Below are positions 46,528-59,751 of a stretch of 64,000 nucleotides of DNA, one piece after another. A program made the position numbers and the translations under genes. The DNA lies in contig JAQFWX010000005.1 in the NCBI GenBank assembly GCA_027605045.1, positions 372,001-436,000 of the forward strand, in the 5' to 3' direction. Below the pieces are notes generated by a model. It saw nothing but the letters and a program-made list of their open reading frames with translations, had not been told where the DNA came from and searched no databases. Every line of letters begins with the position of its first letter. The first letter of the stretch is position 1. The stretch is from Phallus indusiatus. Lineage: Eukaryota; Basidiomycota; Agaricomycetes; Phallales; Phallaceae.

Positions 46528-47453
46528 AGATCTGAGGAGCTTCGGTCAAAAGACGAATGTATTAAGTTTAGCTAGACAAACGTACCTGAGGAGTTCAGTC
46601 ACTATGTACAGCGCGTTATGAAGTTGAAAGAGCCAGTGTTATTCTTTGTTGCATGTATTCCATCTTTGTACATACTTCAATTTTTGGAATACGTGGTAAA
46701 CTGACGGTGCGTTTTGAATTCAGTCCGCGTGAGAGCGCAAGAGTCTTTGTCCTCTGGACAACAGGTGCCCAAGTGGAAGATTAAGTTCAGGTCGAGGTTA
46801 AAAGCACCAGATTATGAAAAATCGTCCTCGGGTCCGCATATAGCTGCATTTGAGGCCTTCACTTTCAGCAATTTTGTTCGGATGGTTTGCTGTTGGAAAA
46901 ATCCGAGAGTCGAGGGTGAACCGGTGACGGGCAGTGAGGCTCTCTCAGAGCTTAGAGTGAGTCTGGGACGGTTTGGGAGAGAACCGGCGGTGTATCTGTG
47001 CGGAACTCTCGGTCAGAAATACCTAAGCAGTGACGATTGCCTAAATACTAGTGTACACGGTCTGTGTGTAGTGTACGACCATATACTAATGTAGACTATC
47101 TCGTGCGAAACCCGGACTGCGTCGGGATGAGCAGTTCCCAGGTGATAGAGGTCGAAATCCAACATTTGCCAGGTTTGGGGCCCGGGTTGGGGTGCTGCCC
47201 CCATTTTGAGCCGGGATATCAGAATACGGCAAGTTGTCAAAACAACTTCTTACATAAATACGTTAAGCCGACTCTCAAAATCCGAGTCCCCCATGCGCTG
47301 CTAGACATTCATTCAGTTACTATACTTTTCATCGTCGTTCTGCCATCAATACGTCAGTACCTCCCAGTTCAAAGTTCAGCATTCGCATAAGTTGATACAA
47401 CAGGAAATATTTCTTGGCTCAACAATCGCGACAAACAGTGCTATACATGAGAA
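46528..47453. other. Intergenic, no supported gene
   Basis: One open frame of 126 codons (46714-47094) has no motif and no splice partners; I do not call it. No repeats recognised. Confidence 0.4.
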
Positions 47454-49321
47454 TTAGATGACACCCTTCTTTCTCAATACGTCCATTTGTTTATCAGAAT
47501 AACCAATTTCTCTCAAAACCTGTAAAATAAATCAAAATCACTAAGTGCAGTCTCGAAGGATATAATTTACCTCGCGAGTATGCTGAGAATGCCATGGGGG
47601 CGGACGAGTGATAGGCATTCTTTTTCCATTGTACTGTACCGCTGGTGCTACCATCTTTACTTTCCCAATACGAGGGTGCTTAACAGAACACGTTAGTCAT
47701 CTCGATCTTTTGTAAGAGACCATATAAGTCACTTACATCGACCTCAGTTACGAGATCACGAGCTACCGCCTGCGGATGCTCAAAGGTCTGTCTAATATTA
47801 TTAATAGGACCAAAAGGGACACTGACGGACAGAATAAGACGCGGAGAAAACGATTTAGCTTAGAAGAGATTACCCTTTTCCCTTAAACTTCTCTAACCAG
47901 TATTCTCTACTTTCTTCCAGTAACCTATTCTCGATAATTTCAATTAGCTCTACTCTGTTCTTCACCCTATCGCTGGGAGCCATGAATTTGGGATCAGTTG
48001 CAAGCTCCGGAAGCTCTAAGATTTGAGTAGCCAAAAGCGCAAACTACGCAAAACATGTTTGAATTTTAATTCGTCTTGCGAATATCGAAGCAACATACCT
48101 GGCGATTGTTGGCGGCACCAATCATGAGATAACTATCTTTACATTTGAAAACTTGGTAAGGAACAATAGAAGGGTGAGCAGTCCCTAGCCGAGATGCCTC
48201 CATTCCAGCCACAAGATAATTTGATGCAATGTTGGCTAGTCCAGCAACCTTGGTATCGCATAACGAGTCAGTGGGATTCAGTTTATTAACAAAGCAACGA
48301 AAAACCTGAGAGTCGAACAAGTTACAATCTATGAAAGCACCCTGCCCGGTTTGCTGACGTGAAATCAAAGCTGCCATTATAGCACCATGGGCGTATAGTC
48401 CACATGCGATATCAGTGACTGCGACTCCGACTTTGACAGGGAGGCCGTCAGGCTCGCCAGTACTAGATATGGATAAGATATCATTGTTGTGTGATGCGGA
48501 CGTGGGAAAAGACGTACATATGCATAAGACCAGCTTCTGCTTCTATGATAACGTCATAGCCCGCCTGTCCGGCGTAAGGACCCGTTTGGCCATAACCTGA
48601 GCAATAAGCAACACTGGTTGAAACGAAACCCAAGATCCACATACCAGTTATGCTGGTATAGATCAGCTTCGGATTGATCTTCTTACAATCCTCCCATCCC
48701 AGGCCAATCTTGGCCAGCTTCCCGGTAACGAAGTTCTCGACAAGGACGTCTGCGCCTTTAATCAAATCTTGCATAATCTTCAAGCCTTCTGGCTCTTTGA
48801 AGTTTATAGTAATGGATCGTTTGTTTCGATTTACTGAAAGAAAATACGCAGATTCCGGAGGTAAGTGAGATGCCTCCGGCGGTTGATTCGGACTCAAAGG
48901 TGCACAAGGCGGATGCCACGATCCTATAGTTGTAAGGTCAGACATAGATGAACATCAGTGTATTTTAGTGCATTACTCGTGTCGTCTCCCTTCTCGACTT
49001 CTTCAACTTTAATTACGTCTGCACTAAAACGCATGTTAATTCGGTTCACTACCGGCACGAAGAGCATTTTAGTAGCACACACCCCAGATCGGCAAGTAAC
49101 AAAGTGGCTGTAGGAGCAGCCAAAACACGAGTTAAGTCAATGATTCGTATTCCTTTCAACGGTGGAGGAATTCCTTGCGCTGCCGAAGTGTTGTCAGAAG
49201 ATATCGAACTTCCTGGCACGGCAGCGCGGACACTGTTCCATCTTCGAGTAATGAGATGGCATGCAAAAGTTGAGTGATATGAGCTACACGGCAAAAATGC
49301 GTTGAATCTTCGTGGTATCAT
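47454..49321 (-). CDS. Mitochondrial CoA-transferase family III (SUGCT-like)
   Basis: Class III (CaiB/BaiF-type) CoA-transferase, closest in my reading to succinyl-CoA:glutarate CoA-transferase, which handles glutarate from lysine/tryptophan breakdown. The N-terminus ([12 protein letters not shown], Arg-rich, few acidic residues) looks like a mitochondrial presequence. Core motifs: [64 protein letters not shown]. Then [20 protein letters not shown] and [14 protein letters not shown]; the C-terminal region has GVPFGPINN and ends [10 protein letters not shown]. The catalytic Asp is expected in the VTDI/CNLFD part. About eight exons. Stop at 47456-47454. Confidence 0.88.
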
Positions 49322-49520
49322 GTCGACAAGGATCCAACCGAGGGGAATCCTTGGGAAACGAGTGCTTTACTGCCGGCATGGGGCCTTCGTAAAAAAAAGA
49401 GATGACTAAGCAAAAACCTTGCAACCCATATGACTTTTGTTTAGCGCTCAAAACACCGTATCGGTCCCAGTTTTCTCGATCATCTCTTGGCCTTTTGGAG
49501 CTGCACTAGCTGCACTTGCT

Positions 49521-50713
49521 ATGAAAGATCTGATTTTTAAAGAGGATTATGGTCGATTAATACAAGAATACGATACATGGCTTTTCGATTGCGATGGTGT
49601 TTTGTGGCATGGTGATAATCTGATTGAAGGCGCCGTTGAAGTGTTGAACTATCTTCGCAGCCAAAGTTCGTATTGTTTTATCTTTTGAAAGTTCATTAAT
49701 CATCTTATCATATCTTTAAGAAAAACAGATCATATTTGTAACGAATAATGCAACCAAGTCCCGTCGTAGTTATAAGAGCAAGTTTGATAAACTGGGTGTT
49801 CAAGCAAACGTCGTAAGCCAACTTGTCTTGGGTCGATCTTAAGAGTTTATCGCGAAAAAGGGTGAAATCTTCGGCTCAGCATATGCCTCCGGTACGGTCC
49901 TATTCAACTAAATGGTCCATCTTTACTAATTGAGACCAAAGCCGTGTACCTGTCCTCTGTCATCAAATTACCCAAGAACAAGAAAGTATATGTTATCGGA
50001 GAAACGGGCATAGAAGAGGAGCTTGCGGAAGAAGGTTACCAGTACCTTGGGGGAACGGTTTCGTGTTCTCAATTGTACATCTCTTCTTGACGCCTTACGC
50101 GGTACAGGACCCAACGGACAACACGCTAAACTCCTTCAAGATCGAAAATTTTGTTCCAGACCCAGATGTCGGTGCTGTCATCTGCGGCCTGGATACGTCA
50201 ATTAATTACACCAAGTACTGCAAAGCATATCAATATTTAAGAAATAATGAATGCCTTTTCATCGCTACAAACGAAGATAGGTGTGTTTAATCCATCTCCT
50301 GTCTGTCTTCAAACTCAATATCAGATTTATAGTACCTATCCTGCAGGCGGTGGAATTCTACCCGGAGCAGGTAGCATAATGGCACCGTTGACCTATGCGT
50401 CAAAGCGGAAACCCGTAACTACCGGAAAGCCGAACACAACCATGTTAGATTGCATACGGGCGAAGTAAACCTCACTTTTATCTAACCGCTCAGCTACTGA
50501 TCTTCTTTCATCAGGTGCCATTTTGACCCTAAGCGTTCCGTAATGGTGGGTGATCGTCTTGAAACCGATATCGAGTTCGGAAAGAAAGGCGGTTTGGCCA
50601 CATTATTAGTTCTCACTGGCATTACTTCCAAAGAAGACCTTCTGAGTGTTTCGCCAGAACAGATTCCAGATTATGTTGCTCCGTCTCTCGGAAATCTTAG
50701 AGTTCTGATTTAA
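49521..50713 (+). CDS. PHO13: HAD phosphatase, PHO13/4-nitrophenylphosphatase type
   Basis: HAD-superfamily phosphatase of the PHO13/PGP type, a metabolite-repair enzyme that removes phosphoglycolate and similar by-products. Motif I FDCDGVLWHGDN, motif II FVTNNATKS, the IFGSAYASAVYLSS and GLDTSINYTKYC cap-linker stretches, CLFIATNEDSTYP, then Lys in TTGKPN and motif IV MVGDRLETDIEFG. The start at 49521 (MKDLIFKEDYGRLIQ) is the first ATG in frame. Seven exons; all joins are in phase, including one with a GTAAGC donor at 49,811. Lies head to head with the CoA-transferase gene, with about 200 bases between starts. Confidence 0.92.
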
Positions 50714-51235
50714 TAGATACTGAAACTGTGGTAGAATTTGAATGATGCGGTTGTTGTCCTATAATCAACAAGGGTCCAATGAGTTCCTGACCCACTTTGC
50801 TATGTCAGCTGATAATTAATAAAGCTGGAGACTTGCTGATTGAATAGAAATGAAGTTAGAAGCATATAAATAGTATTCTTTATTACCGCTATGTCGAAGC
50901 TTAATGAATTAGATATGGATGCTGATGGTAGTACACTTCAAGCGCTGTTATTTTGAATTGTATGCGAAGTTTTTGCTGCTCCTCCAGCGATGCGCCGATT
51001 GTTCCTTGAAAAATACTTCGATCTAATGAGACAATCCATATCTTCGAGTATATTAATATCATTGACGCGAACGTCTCACGACGGAATGTAGGACATCGAA
51101 GTTTTGAAATATATGCGTACTCATTCATTCTCTTCATAATTCATCATTGTCTGTAACTATTACACTCGGGTTCACGACCGTGACAACAGTTTTCGAGGTA
51201 GGTAGTTACTGGCTTCTGAATTATGGTAAATGTTC
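50714..51235. other. Convergent intergenic region
   Basis: AT-rich region between the phosphatase and hydrophobin stops. Nothing supported. Confidence 0.4.
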
Positions 51236-51769
51236 CTACAATGAGATAGGGCTGCAGCCAATGTTAATCTAGAGTAGCATGGTTAGCCTTTGAGTTTTAT
51301 CGGCGAAAATTGAACGCACCAGTCCATCGAACTTGTCACCTGTGCAGCAAGCGGCTTGTTGAGTGCAACTAGCACCTGAAGCGATACCACTTTATCCCAA
51401 AAGTGAGAAAAGAAAGAATGAAATGCGAAGATTGTCTTACACGACCGAAATAGGAGTACATCCGAGTCCGACAAGGACATTTACACCTTGAAGAACGACG
51501 CCTAATGGACCCAGTAAATTTGCCACAGAGGGTGAGTCGGCAGATTGAACAGAATTGCAACACTGGATATTTCCTAAATTCAACACATTTAGCATATCGG
51601 CAACGTTACATAAAGGGTCACTTCTACCTGTGTTGCATTGTGAGATCGTAGTTGGAGCGGGTGAGGTCACCGTGATAGTTTTGGTGACAGTTGTAGGGTA
51701 CCATGGTTTAGCAAGAGCGATGCCAGTGAGCGATGAGGCTACAACGAAGAATAGAGACTTGATTTGCAT
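51236..51769 (-). CDS. Class I hydrophobin 2
   Basis: Exons 51769-51628, 51573-51441, 51389-51320 and 51268-51236 join to 378 bases (125 aa). Signal peptide MQIKSLFFVVASSLTGIALA. Eight cysteines: SQCNTG, IQCCNS, GLGCTP, GASCTQ, AACCTG, INIGCSPIS, in the class I order with about 38 residues between Cys3 and Cys4. The splice sites were chosen because they restore this pattern. A Thr-rich stretch (TTVTKTITVTSPAPTT) follows the signal peptide. It is unlike hydrophobin 1 in spacing and length, so an old paralogue. Confidence 0.88.
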
Positions 51770-51847
51770 TTTTCGGGAGTTTGTCTGAGGAGTGGCTAGT
51801 GATGTGTCTGGGAGAGACTGAGGGGAAGGTAGATTAAACACTGACAC

Positions 51848-51855
51848 CTATATAT
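51848..51855 (-). promoter_or_regulatory. TATA-like box of hydrophobin 2
   Basis: TATATAGG on the minus strand, about 80 bases before the ATG at 51769. Confidence 0.5.
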
Positions 51856-52455
51856 CTTTTCAGAAACTCATGGACGCTCGTGTACATTCTTTCTGGAAAT
51901 GAAAACAAATAAGCTGGTTGAAAACTGTTGACAGATCCGACCGTTGTGTTCTTCGTGTCTAGAGATTCGATATTCAGCCCGCACTACTGATACTTCATGA
52001 TCTCACAGTGGGCGAGCTGCCGTCCAAACGCGATGCCAGAATCGGCTTGTGACAAGAATTCACTGTTTCCACGAGCTTTAGAAGATGTTAATGGCACCTT
52101 CCATCTTTGATTCAAATTCACAAACGCCTCACCATTCACTATATTGACAGGAGAAATTTAATATACGATTGAGAGAAGTCTTGCCAGTGAATACTGTTTT
52201 CTCAGAAATGATCAAGCTGTTTTCGATTGAATCAAGAACCAACAGACGAGCCTTGTCACATATGTTTCGGAATTGTTAATCATTCAAAGTGATCTTCTAG
52301 TTGCGGATATTAAGAATGAAATCCGTATAACCGGGAGACTCCAAGTTTTCGTGGTGTACGTAAATATACACGCATTGACAGAGTTTCATTTATCTCATTT
52401 TATTCAACATTTGTATTGGCTATGTAACATTGGTCCTTACCCTGGCTTGAAAAAA
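51856..52455. other. Intergenic, no supported gene
   Basis: Upstream of hydrophobin 2 and downstream of the polygalacturonase; no motif or repeat seen. Confidence 0.4.
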
Positions 52456-54334
52456 CTAAGTTGAGATTCCATCAATTGTAGGGGGATTGAAGAAGAAATT
52501 GGATTGCCCTCCTGATGTCTTCAACGACGTCCAATCCCAGGTACCTGAAACGCGGTTGATATCACAACGAATCAAGTTATTGGTTACTATACCTGTACAG
52601 GCGCCCTTTCCACAATTGATGGCGATAGGTGTAGCGCTGGATGCAACGGACAGGGTATTGGTTGCACCGATGAAGTTGACATCCTGAGTATGATTAGTTT
52701 ATAGAAGTTTTGAGCCCAACATATCAATTTCCGCTCAACGTGTACTCACGCTAAGAATGACACCGGTTCCAGGTGTTTCTATACTCAATTTAGTGGTCTT
52801 CAAACAAAACACAAGAGAAAAGAATGCAGGCCGTACTCAATGTGTCGGGATAGGATTGATCAATTAGGACACCAAACTCGGTCAGTCCTGTACCGGTATT
52901 TCCCGAGTATGTAATGTTTGTGACAGTAGAACCAGTGGACGTCGAATCCATTTTGATTCGTAAGGCTTGTTGGCTGAAAGACATTAATTAACTATCATTC
53001 ACAAGAATGAGCTTCTCACTTGTTGATCACAGTGTTATCGGTAATTACAATGCCAGAAACAGTGACATCGCTACTAATGGAACCCTATTGATCGCCAGGT
53101 TGAGAAGTTTCATAACAATTACTCAATAAATTGGGTACTCACGACGGAGATACCGTGTCCGCCGCTGCATGTGTTGCCTTGAAAGACAATGTTTGAACCT
53201 TTGTTGATTGCCAAACAATCGTCCTAGAAAGCGAAAATCTGGTTGAGTTGATTGCCACGAATGGAATAAATATGGTAGAATACCATACCTGGTTTTTTAC
53301 GGAGGAGTTTTCAATGACAAGGTCAGTAGTACTACAATCGAAGCCGTCTGTGTTGTGTCCGGCGGGTTGACCATCACTCTTGCTATTCGGAAGATCACCC
53401 TGAGCTATGCAATATGTAATATAAGCATTTGTGCAATCACCAATTCGGGGAAAGGAAATACATACAATTATCAATATTAATGCCTGTAATAGTTAAAGGC
53501 CCCGGATTTGACACACTGAATGTTTGAGCCGGTGAATTGACAACTTTTGTGTTTTCAAAAGTTCCTGAAATTTTAATTCTAAATGAATGTGAAAAAAAAC
53601 CTTTCTATTGTAAGAGACAACAACATCCGCGTACTTCATCATAGGCCTTGGCTTTTCGACTCCCCCATTGGAGCCTTGGCCGTCCCAATAGAAAGGACCA
53701 CCACCATCGAAAGTATGTCCATTTCCATTAACTGGAGAATAGGAGGCACGTGTAACTAGGGTTCATGAAGAGACTAAAATTAACGGTGACTCACAAGTGA
53801 TGGAATCCCCACTGAAAGTAAGTCAGAGCGTGAGGTTTCTTTTTTCCCAGAAAAAAAGTGAATTTTACCTAATTTGGAAAAGAGGGCCAGACCAGCTCAG
53901 ATTCCCAAAAGCTACGTCTCCGTCTAAAAATAACTATTAGACGTTTGATGGAATCTTCTTTGACTGAGAAGATACTTACTCATGTTGACGGTCGTACCGT
54001 CGAGGAGCTCTAGGTTGAATGTAGAACCTGGAAGACTGGGTTTTGCATAGAGAAATTATTTGTACGGAATACAACTCATACCAGCGGGGACCTCCACAAA
54101 ACAAGGATATTAGTTTCCGGGCTGGAAAGGTAAAACAAGCGTGATTTAACTTACTGTGAAGGAGTTAATGTTAACGGTGGTACATTCAACTGCATCTGAA
54201 ACATCGTCGAGGGACGAAATTGTTCCAGTGCACCTCTTTGCTGCTTCGCTAGCAGGTCGAGCGAGAGCGAAAGATGAGATAGAGAGAAGAACACAAAGTA
54301 TAGAGATCATCGAAATGATTGTTGGGCATAACAT
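52456..54334 (-). CDS. Secreted endopolygalacturonase (GH28)
   Basis: Plant-cell-wall enzyme that hydrolyses polygalacturonic acid. The signal peptide [17 protein letters not shown] is preceded by eight residues if the first ATG is used. All four GH28 motifs are readable across exons: NTD in [12 protein letters not shown] in [13 protein letters not shown] in [10 protein letters not shown], and RIK in ALRIKMDST, plus the family WDGQGSNGG. Ends [11 protein letters not shown] at 52456. At least ten exons. A TATA box at 54345-54352 sits only about 11 bases before the first ATG, so the transcript may start downstream and Met-9 (54310) is likely the real start. It implies contact with plant material. 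Confidence 0.9.
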
Positions 54335-54344
54335 TTTGAGCTAG

Positions 54345-54352
54345 TTTTTATA
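54345..54352 (-). promoter_or_regulatory. TATA box of polygalacturonase
   Basis: TATAAAAA on the minus strand. Its closeness to the first ATG (54334) favours translation from the next in-frame ATG at 54310. Confidence 0.6.
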
Positions 54353-55761
54353 CGGTTTTCTTTGTCTCATTGAGGTTTTTCTCGCTCCAAGCCTTTCACA
54401 AACCTGGATGTCCCAAAAGTGAAGACCCTTGACATGACCGGGCCGCTCTCAAGGCGAAATATCGAGTTATGTCCCGTTTTTATCACATGAATGTATTTTC
54501 ACAGGTTGCAAGAGCTGCAACCACCGAGAAAATATCGCTCGAAGTGAGAATTGCACGGGCCGTTCTTGAAGTCTATGAGAATAGTTTGATGCATCGCTTT
54601 GCGGAGTTTGAAACTGATTTGGCCCACCTCCAACGCCTCGCGTGTCACTTTATTTAGGTTTGCATAACAACATAGTATTTTCAGATCATCTTTCTGGAAT
54701 AGAAGGCGAAATTGTATCAAAATGTGCAATATTAGGATCCTGAAAACCCAAATAACGTTTTATTGCGGCCCACCGGATGATCTCCACGTCGTTTATTCGG
54801 TTGCAATTGCTACGACAAAGCTTCGACAAAGCTTCGACACTTTTCATAAATCACATCTAAAGCCCACTAGACCTTTCGTGTTCAAATGAAACCTCGCTGG
54901 CACCACTGGGCTTGTCAAAACAGCGGGGAAACCCTCAAGCCTCTCCTTTACAAGGTTTCAAAGCGGTCCGGGGACGGTCCTTGTCATTCCGTTCTTCAGA
55001 TCTCTCTACTAAAATTAGGAGATGGAAGATTCTAGCGAACATATACTATGCGAATTTCAGTCGTGCCGACCTTTGAGGTGTCCAGAGAAATATTCTAAAT
55101 CAAGTAATCGATTATTGACAATATTGAACATTGAAAGCACCCGGATCTAATTAAAGCGCCTCTCAATATAATGTATTGACACCCTTCAAATTTCGGTATG
55201 AGTTTACCCAGGACGTGCGCGAGTTTTTACTATGCCATGTCCTAAACTTGCACTCGTGACATACTGAAGCGATATCTACTCATGGAATTTGAGCTCAGGG
55301 AGTCAATCCCCCCATTTGTTTTCACACAGGACACTACATATATGTATGTATCTCCCCTGATTCAAGATGAAGTGTTCTCGGTTATTCCATAACTCGGTTT
55401 AGGTGTGCAAATGATGGTCAATTTACATGACGTATTACGCGCGTACGGGCCAGTCTCATACTGTATGGCCTAATAATTTATTTCCCGCTGATCGCTTATT
55501 TCACCAGCTGCTTTGCTTTTTGATCTTGCAAATCCAATTGGAAATGATTTGGCGCCAAATACCTCTTTATGCAACACGACTTACATTGTGATTCTACCTT
55601 TCAAAACACATGGCACTTGCAAAACACTGGCCTCATCGTTCATGTTGCTCAACAAAACTTCGCTATACTGGCGCTAAATGTGACGGTCGCTTATACGTTC
55701 TGGAGCTTGGGGTCTGGAGCTTTGAGCTTGAAACCCTAAAACCTCTTTCTCTCTAACTACT
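54353..55761. other. Intergenic, no supported gene
   Basis: 1.4 kb divergent region between polygalacturonase and the MYND gene. Short frames only. Contains a TATATGTATGTA-type run near 55,340. Confidence 0.45.
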
Positions 55762-58071
55762 ATGGGAAAAAACACGCTTTGGAAAGAGATCGAGTCAGCA
55801 CCGGGGTGGTCCAGGCGAATAGAAGTCTTACGTGAAAGATTCAATATACCTGGTAAGACTTTTTATCGTTAGTCTTTAACAGATCTTCGATATTAATCTT
55901 CGCGCCCACGAAACAGACCTGACTACGCGTCGAGGTTTGCGCAAAATCCACAAAAACTTTCCTGATCTATACAGAAGATTATCAGCATGCTACGACGACA
56001 ACGCGGGACACTACCTTGTTCAGGGCACGGTTGTGGCTATCTACGCACGCATGTGTGTTGATTCTCTGCTCAGGAACAAACTAGCTTCAGAGAGTACGTT
56101 GTCAAGTTATTTCAGTTTTCTGTCCCTGACATGCCACCTGTAGAGAGATTCTTCTCACAGGTAATTACTTTACTGCAGTTTCCTGAGTGCCGTACATCAA
56201 CCCTGCGATGTCTTGCCATGATGACATGCCACGGCGGTATCGACGCTCGTTACCGTGTCGCTAGCTATACATCTGCCATAGTCAAACTCGGTCAAAGCGA
56301 TATCGACGATCCTTCTGTGACGGAACCGTGTTCAATCATTATCTCACATTGCCTCACTGCAGTCCTCTCGCCAGGTGAAAATGTGCCCGTTGACCAAGAA
56401 ATTTTGAAGTCCGTTGGATCTTTGGTTCCCGTTTTCAAATTTGTCGAGGCCCTATTGAAAAGTTCATATACGACTTACAAGTCTTTCAGTCATCTTGTAT
56501 ACTTCCTTATGGACACCAGTCAAAACGCGCGGGAGACTTTCCTTTCCGTTCGCTCCTCCATCTCTGTCATGGTTGCGTGTCTCCGCAGTAACGATCTTCA
56601 ACTTCGTATTCATGCCTTGGGTGGGATTATGCGTTTACATTACGACGTTGCATTTAAGGGCAAAGTTCAATGGGATCCACAGACCATTATACAAAATTAC
56701 GAGAGAAATGGCCGTAACACCCCCGACAATGTCACGGAAGCCATAGTGGACTACGGAATGCTCCGAACAGATATGGTCATTGCGATGTCATGTCTGAAAC
56801 AATACCAGAACGCCATGATGAAGTTTGCGCAAAACAGGGACTATTATGCTTTGGGGCTGACTCTGTTCAATTTGATCAAGATAACCGAGTTTAGTGTTGG
56901 CGACGGTTTTTACGCTGACGAAAATGGCAAACCGGTTCCTACGGGTTTTGAGTTTGAACGTTGGTCGGATGCTCTTCCACTTTGTGCCAAGGCTGTTCGA
57001 GAAAAAGGTGGTCCCCAAAAATACGACGTTGCGAATGTTATCGAGTTAAAATACTACATAATGCACTCTAAATATGAAGAAGCTAAACGCCTTGCTGAGA
57101 AGGGGCTGGAAAGCAATCCCACTGTCGCTTTTTATTACTACGTATTGTCTCTTGCTACACCCAGTCAAGAGGTATCTTTGCGCTGGGCGAAAAAGGGTCT
57201 CATGGAAAAGGGATTAACAATGACACCATATGTGCGTTTCGGTTTGCTGTTTCGAGCCGTCATGAATGCCGGTCTTTTGGGCATCGAATATCTCGCGAAG
57301 GCGGATCAAGGGGCAAAACAATACGAAGAAGCTTACATTTTCTTGAGGGCCGCTTTGAACGATGCGATAATCTTTGTGGCGGAGGCACCACCCGATAACA
57401 GAAACATGCCTAACGCGATCAGTTGGTGCATTCTACTCATGCTCGCGCTTAGAGGACCCGAGATTAGTCCCGATTTACGTGAGATTCAGGTGCGTTTTTC
57501 TCTGAATTCATCTTATCTATCATACTGATTTTACCTAGCCCTTTATTGACCGATACAAACTTGCTGAAGATGTTCAAAAATGGGTTATCGGTCGCGCTCC
57601 TGTCAACACGCAGCTTCGTCTAGCGCAGTTAGATGTTATCAAGTACTATAAATCTGCAGCTAAAGAATGGGGTTCCATTATTTCTCGTTACGATACTGAG
57701 CGTGAACAAGAGGATCCTAGTCAGGAGCTTGTAGCCGCGCGTTCCGTAGAAGACGAGTTGGCCGATTGGCTTAACAAAACAAAACTGGATGATGACGAGG
57801 AGGAGCTTGAGCGTAACTACGGGCATGCCAACAGATCACTCTCGGCGTTTGGAAATGACATTGTAGAACTGTATACCTGTGCCCACTGTAGCAATCCTAG
57901 TGCTTCATTGAAGAAATGTGCCAGGTGTGGAAAAGTCAAGTAAGTTATTGACGCTGTAAATATTGGTCATAATAGTTAATAGTTCCGTTATTCAGATACT
58001 GCGATGCTTCTTGCCAAAAGATGCATTGGCCGGAGCATAAAAAGGTGTGCAAGGCACCCAACAATAGTTGA
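55762..58071 (+). CDS. MYND zinc-finger protein with helical-repeat body
   Basis: Long, mainly helical protein (about 700 aa) opening MGKNTLWKEIESAPGWSRRI. The main exon, within about 56,141-57,490, is open for over 440 codons and reads as armadillo/TPR-like helices (for example EAKRLAEKGLESNPTVAFYYYV, a TPR-type pair). The C-terminus is a MYND finger: C-AH-C, C-AR-C, Y-C-DAS-C, H-WPEH, C; it mediates protein-protein contacts. The finger is split by an intron after KKCARCGKVK. Stop at 58069-58071. Precise partners unknown; similar proteins are common in agaricomycetes. Confidence 0.85.
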
Positions 58072-58924
58072 ATACCCAACCAGTGACATAATAATTCGGC
58101 GATCCTGCATTCATATCTACATATATCTGTATGCTATACCCCTTATTGAAGTTCTTATTATGCCTCCAAGGGTCTTCATGATCTGGTTGTATCGTATGAA
58201 TCGGGGCTGGTCCTAACCCCACGACCTCTAATTCTACCGGACTCTAATAAAAACGCCAGGGTCTATTGATGAGTGAAAGAACCATTGTTCTTCGATTTCG
58301 TTGAGCCAACATGGCCCAACAATGTACAACCCTGGCTAGCGGGTGCCTTGATCGCCTGTATCATAATAGACACCCTGTCGGTGCCACATATCTGATAAAT
58401 GGTTCATAAATCTGCTCGAATTAGGGAGGCGGCAATATACTCCACGATAATCTGAACTAGCCTTAGGGAAAAGGCAAGCCCGGGATAAATGCCCGAGCAA
58501 GAGCGTATAACCGTGCCAAATTAGAACAAAAGCATTCTTGTGTCGCCAAATCGAGATGAACATTTTGCCTGGTAGATGGTTGGCGTGGCTAGAGCTGGAC
58601 GAGACAATCACGATTGGAACTCGCTTCCGTCGAAATCGCCTTGGGACTAAGGACATTTTCTCTCCAAGGTACCAGTGAAAACGAATATTTTTGTCTAGGC
58701 TTAAAGTTAGGTGAGTTGAGTTCGTATGCGCTGCTTCAAGTTGATAGTTGAGTGTTTATGTTGTCCGCGGAGATGCCAAACCACGACAAATTCTAGCGTA
58801 CATATACTGATCACGATAGTCATAGAACGCATGTCCATTGAATTCGACAAAAACTTTACTTTACATAGATTGGATAAGATATAAACATGTCCAGCGGCAC
58901 CCATCGAGAATGACCAATTTACCA
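58072..58924. other. Convergent intergenic region
   Basis: 3' flanks of the MYND and Hsp20 genes. Scanned for tRNA boxes and conserved frames; none seen. Confidence 0.4.
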
Positions 58925-59642
58925 CTAGAGCTTGGCGAAATCCTTGAGCTTAAACTAGTAAACCGAGGTCGACGAAAGCTTAAGCCGCAAATAAACATGG
59001 ATGAAGAAGAGCAACTTACGCTTTTCGGTGCATCTTCAGCACTTGACCGAGGAAAGCGAACCATTAAGATACCATTCTCCATGCGCACTTTTACATTCGC
59101 TGGCTATTGTGTGTGAAAGAAGCAGCTTGTTAGTAAGACATTCCGAGCAAACAACATGGATTTCAAGTCATAACTGACTTTGATGCCATCAGGTAAACCG
59201 ATAGTTCTGACGAATCGACCCACTCGTCTTTCACGATGTCGATATCCTTCCTCGTCCAATTCAGTCAAAGACCTGTTGTGTCCGGAAACTCTTAGTCGGT
59301 TCTGGTGTATATCAATCGTGACATCGTCCTTCTTCATTCCAGGCATTTCAAACGTTACGGTTACTTCATTCTTGTCTTTGGATTCGTGAATATCCATCCT
59401 GCCGCGTTCACATTTTGGCACTGCTACTTATGATTTACGGAATTTGAAGAGAAGCCATACCTCGGAATATAGGTTATTTCAGGCCTTGAAGCGTCAGCTG
59501 TAATTGCGCTGCCAGAGCTGTCGGTACGTCTATTATTATTATGCGCATCCATCCTAGCTTTGATTAAATCCGAAATTATGAAGAAAGAGTCGTTGAGGAA
59601 TGGATCATCAAGAAAACTTGAGGAAGAAAACGTGAGTGACAT
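58925..59642 (-). CDS. Small heat shock protein (Hsp20/alpha-crystallin)
   Basis: ATP-independent chaperone that holds unfolding proteins in oligomers. Exons 59642-59461, 59398-59179, 59103-59020 and 58954-58925 total 516 bases (171 aa). The alpha-crystallin domain shows MDIHESKDKNEVTVTFEMPG, VTIDIHQNRLRVSGHN, RERRVGRFVRTIGLPDGIK, and VKVRMENGILMVRFPR, with the GxL motif as GIL. Ends in FKLKDFAKL. An upstream ATG at 59666 (179 aa) is possible but lies only 33 bases after a TATA box, so 59642 is preferred. A perfect heat-shock element lies 110 bases upstream. Confidence 0.9.
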
Positions 59643-59698
59643 GATGGCTATGAGGTTTTTGTCCAAGTATTATCCACAATCCACAGACAATAATGGAG

Positions 59699-59704
59699 TT
59701 TATA
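59699..59704 (-). promoter_or_regulatory. TATA box of Hsp20
   Basis: TATAAA on the minus strand, 57 bases before the chosen ATG. Confidence 0.6.
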
Positions 59705-59751
59705 AATTCGTACCTTCAATGAATCCACTTGCAACTGAGGACAGGTATATC

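Noticed and set aside
46714..47094. 126-codon plus-strand frame
   Set aside because: No motif and no conserved context; average-length chance frame.
49801..49860. In-frame stop in the PHO13-type gene suggesting decay
   Set aside because: A GT-AG intron (GTAAGC donor, AAAAAG acceptor) removes it and restores the conserved EIFGSAYAS motif.
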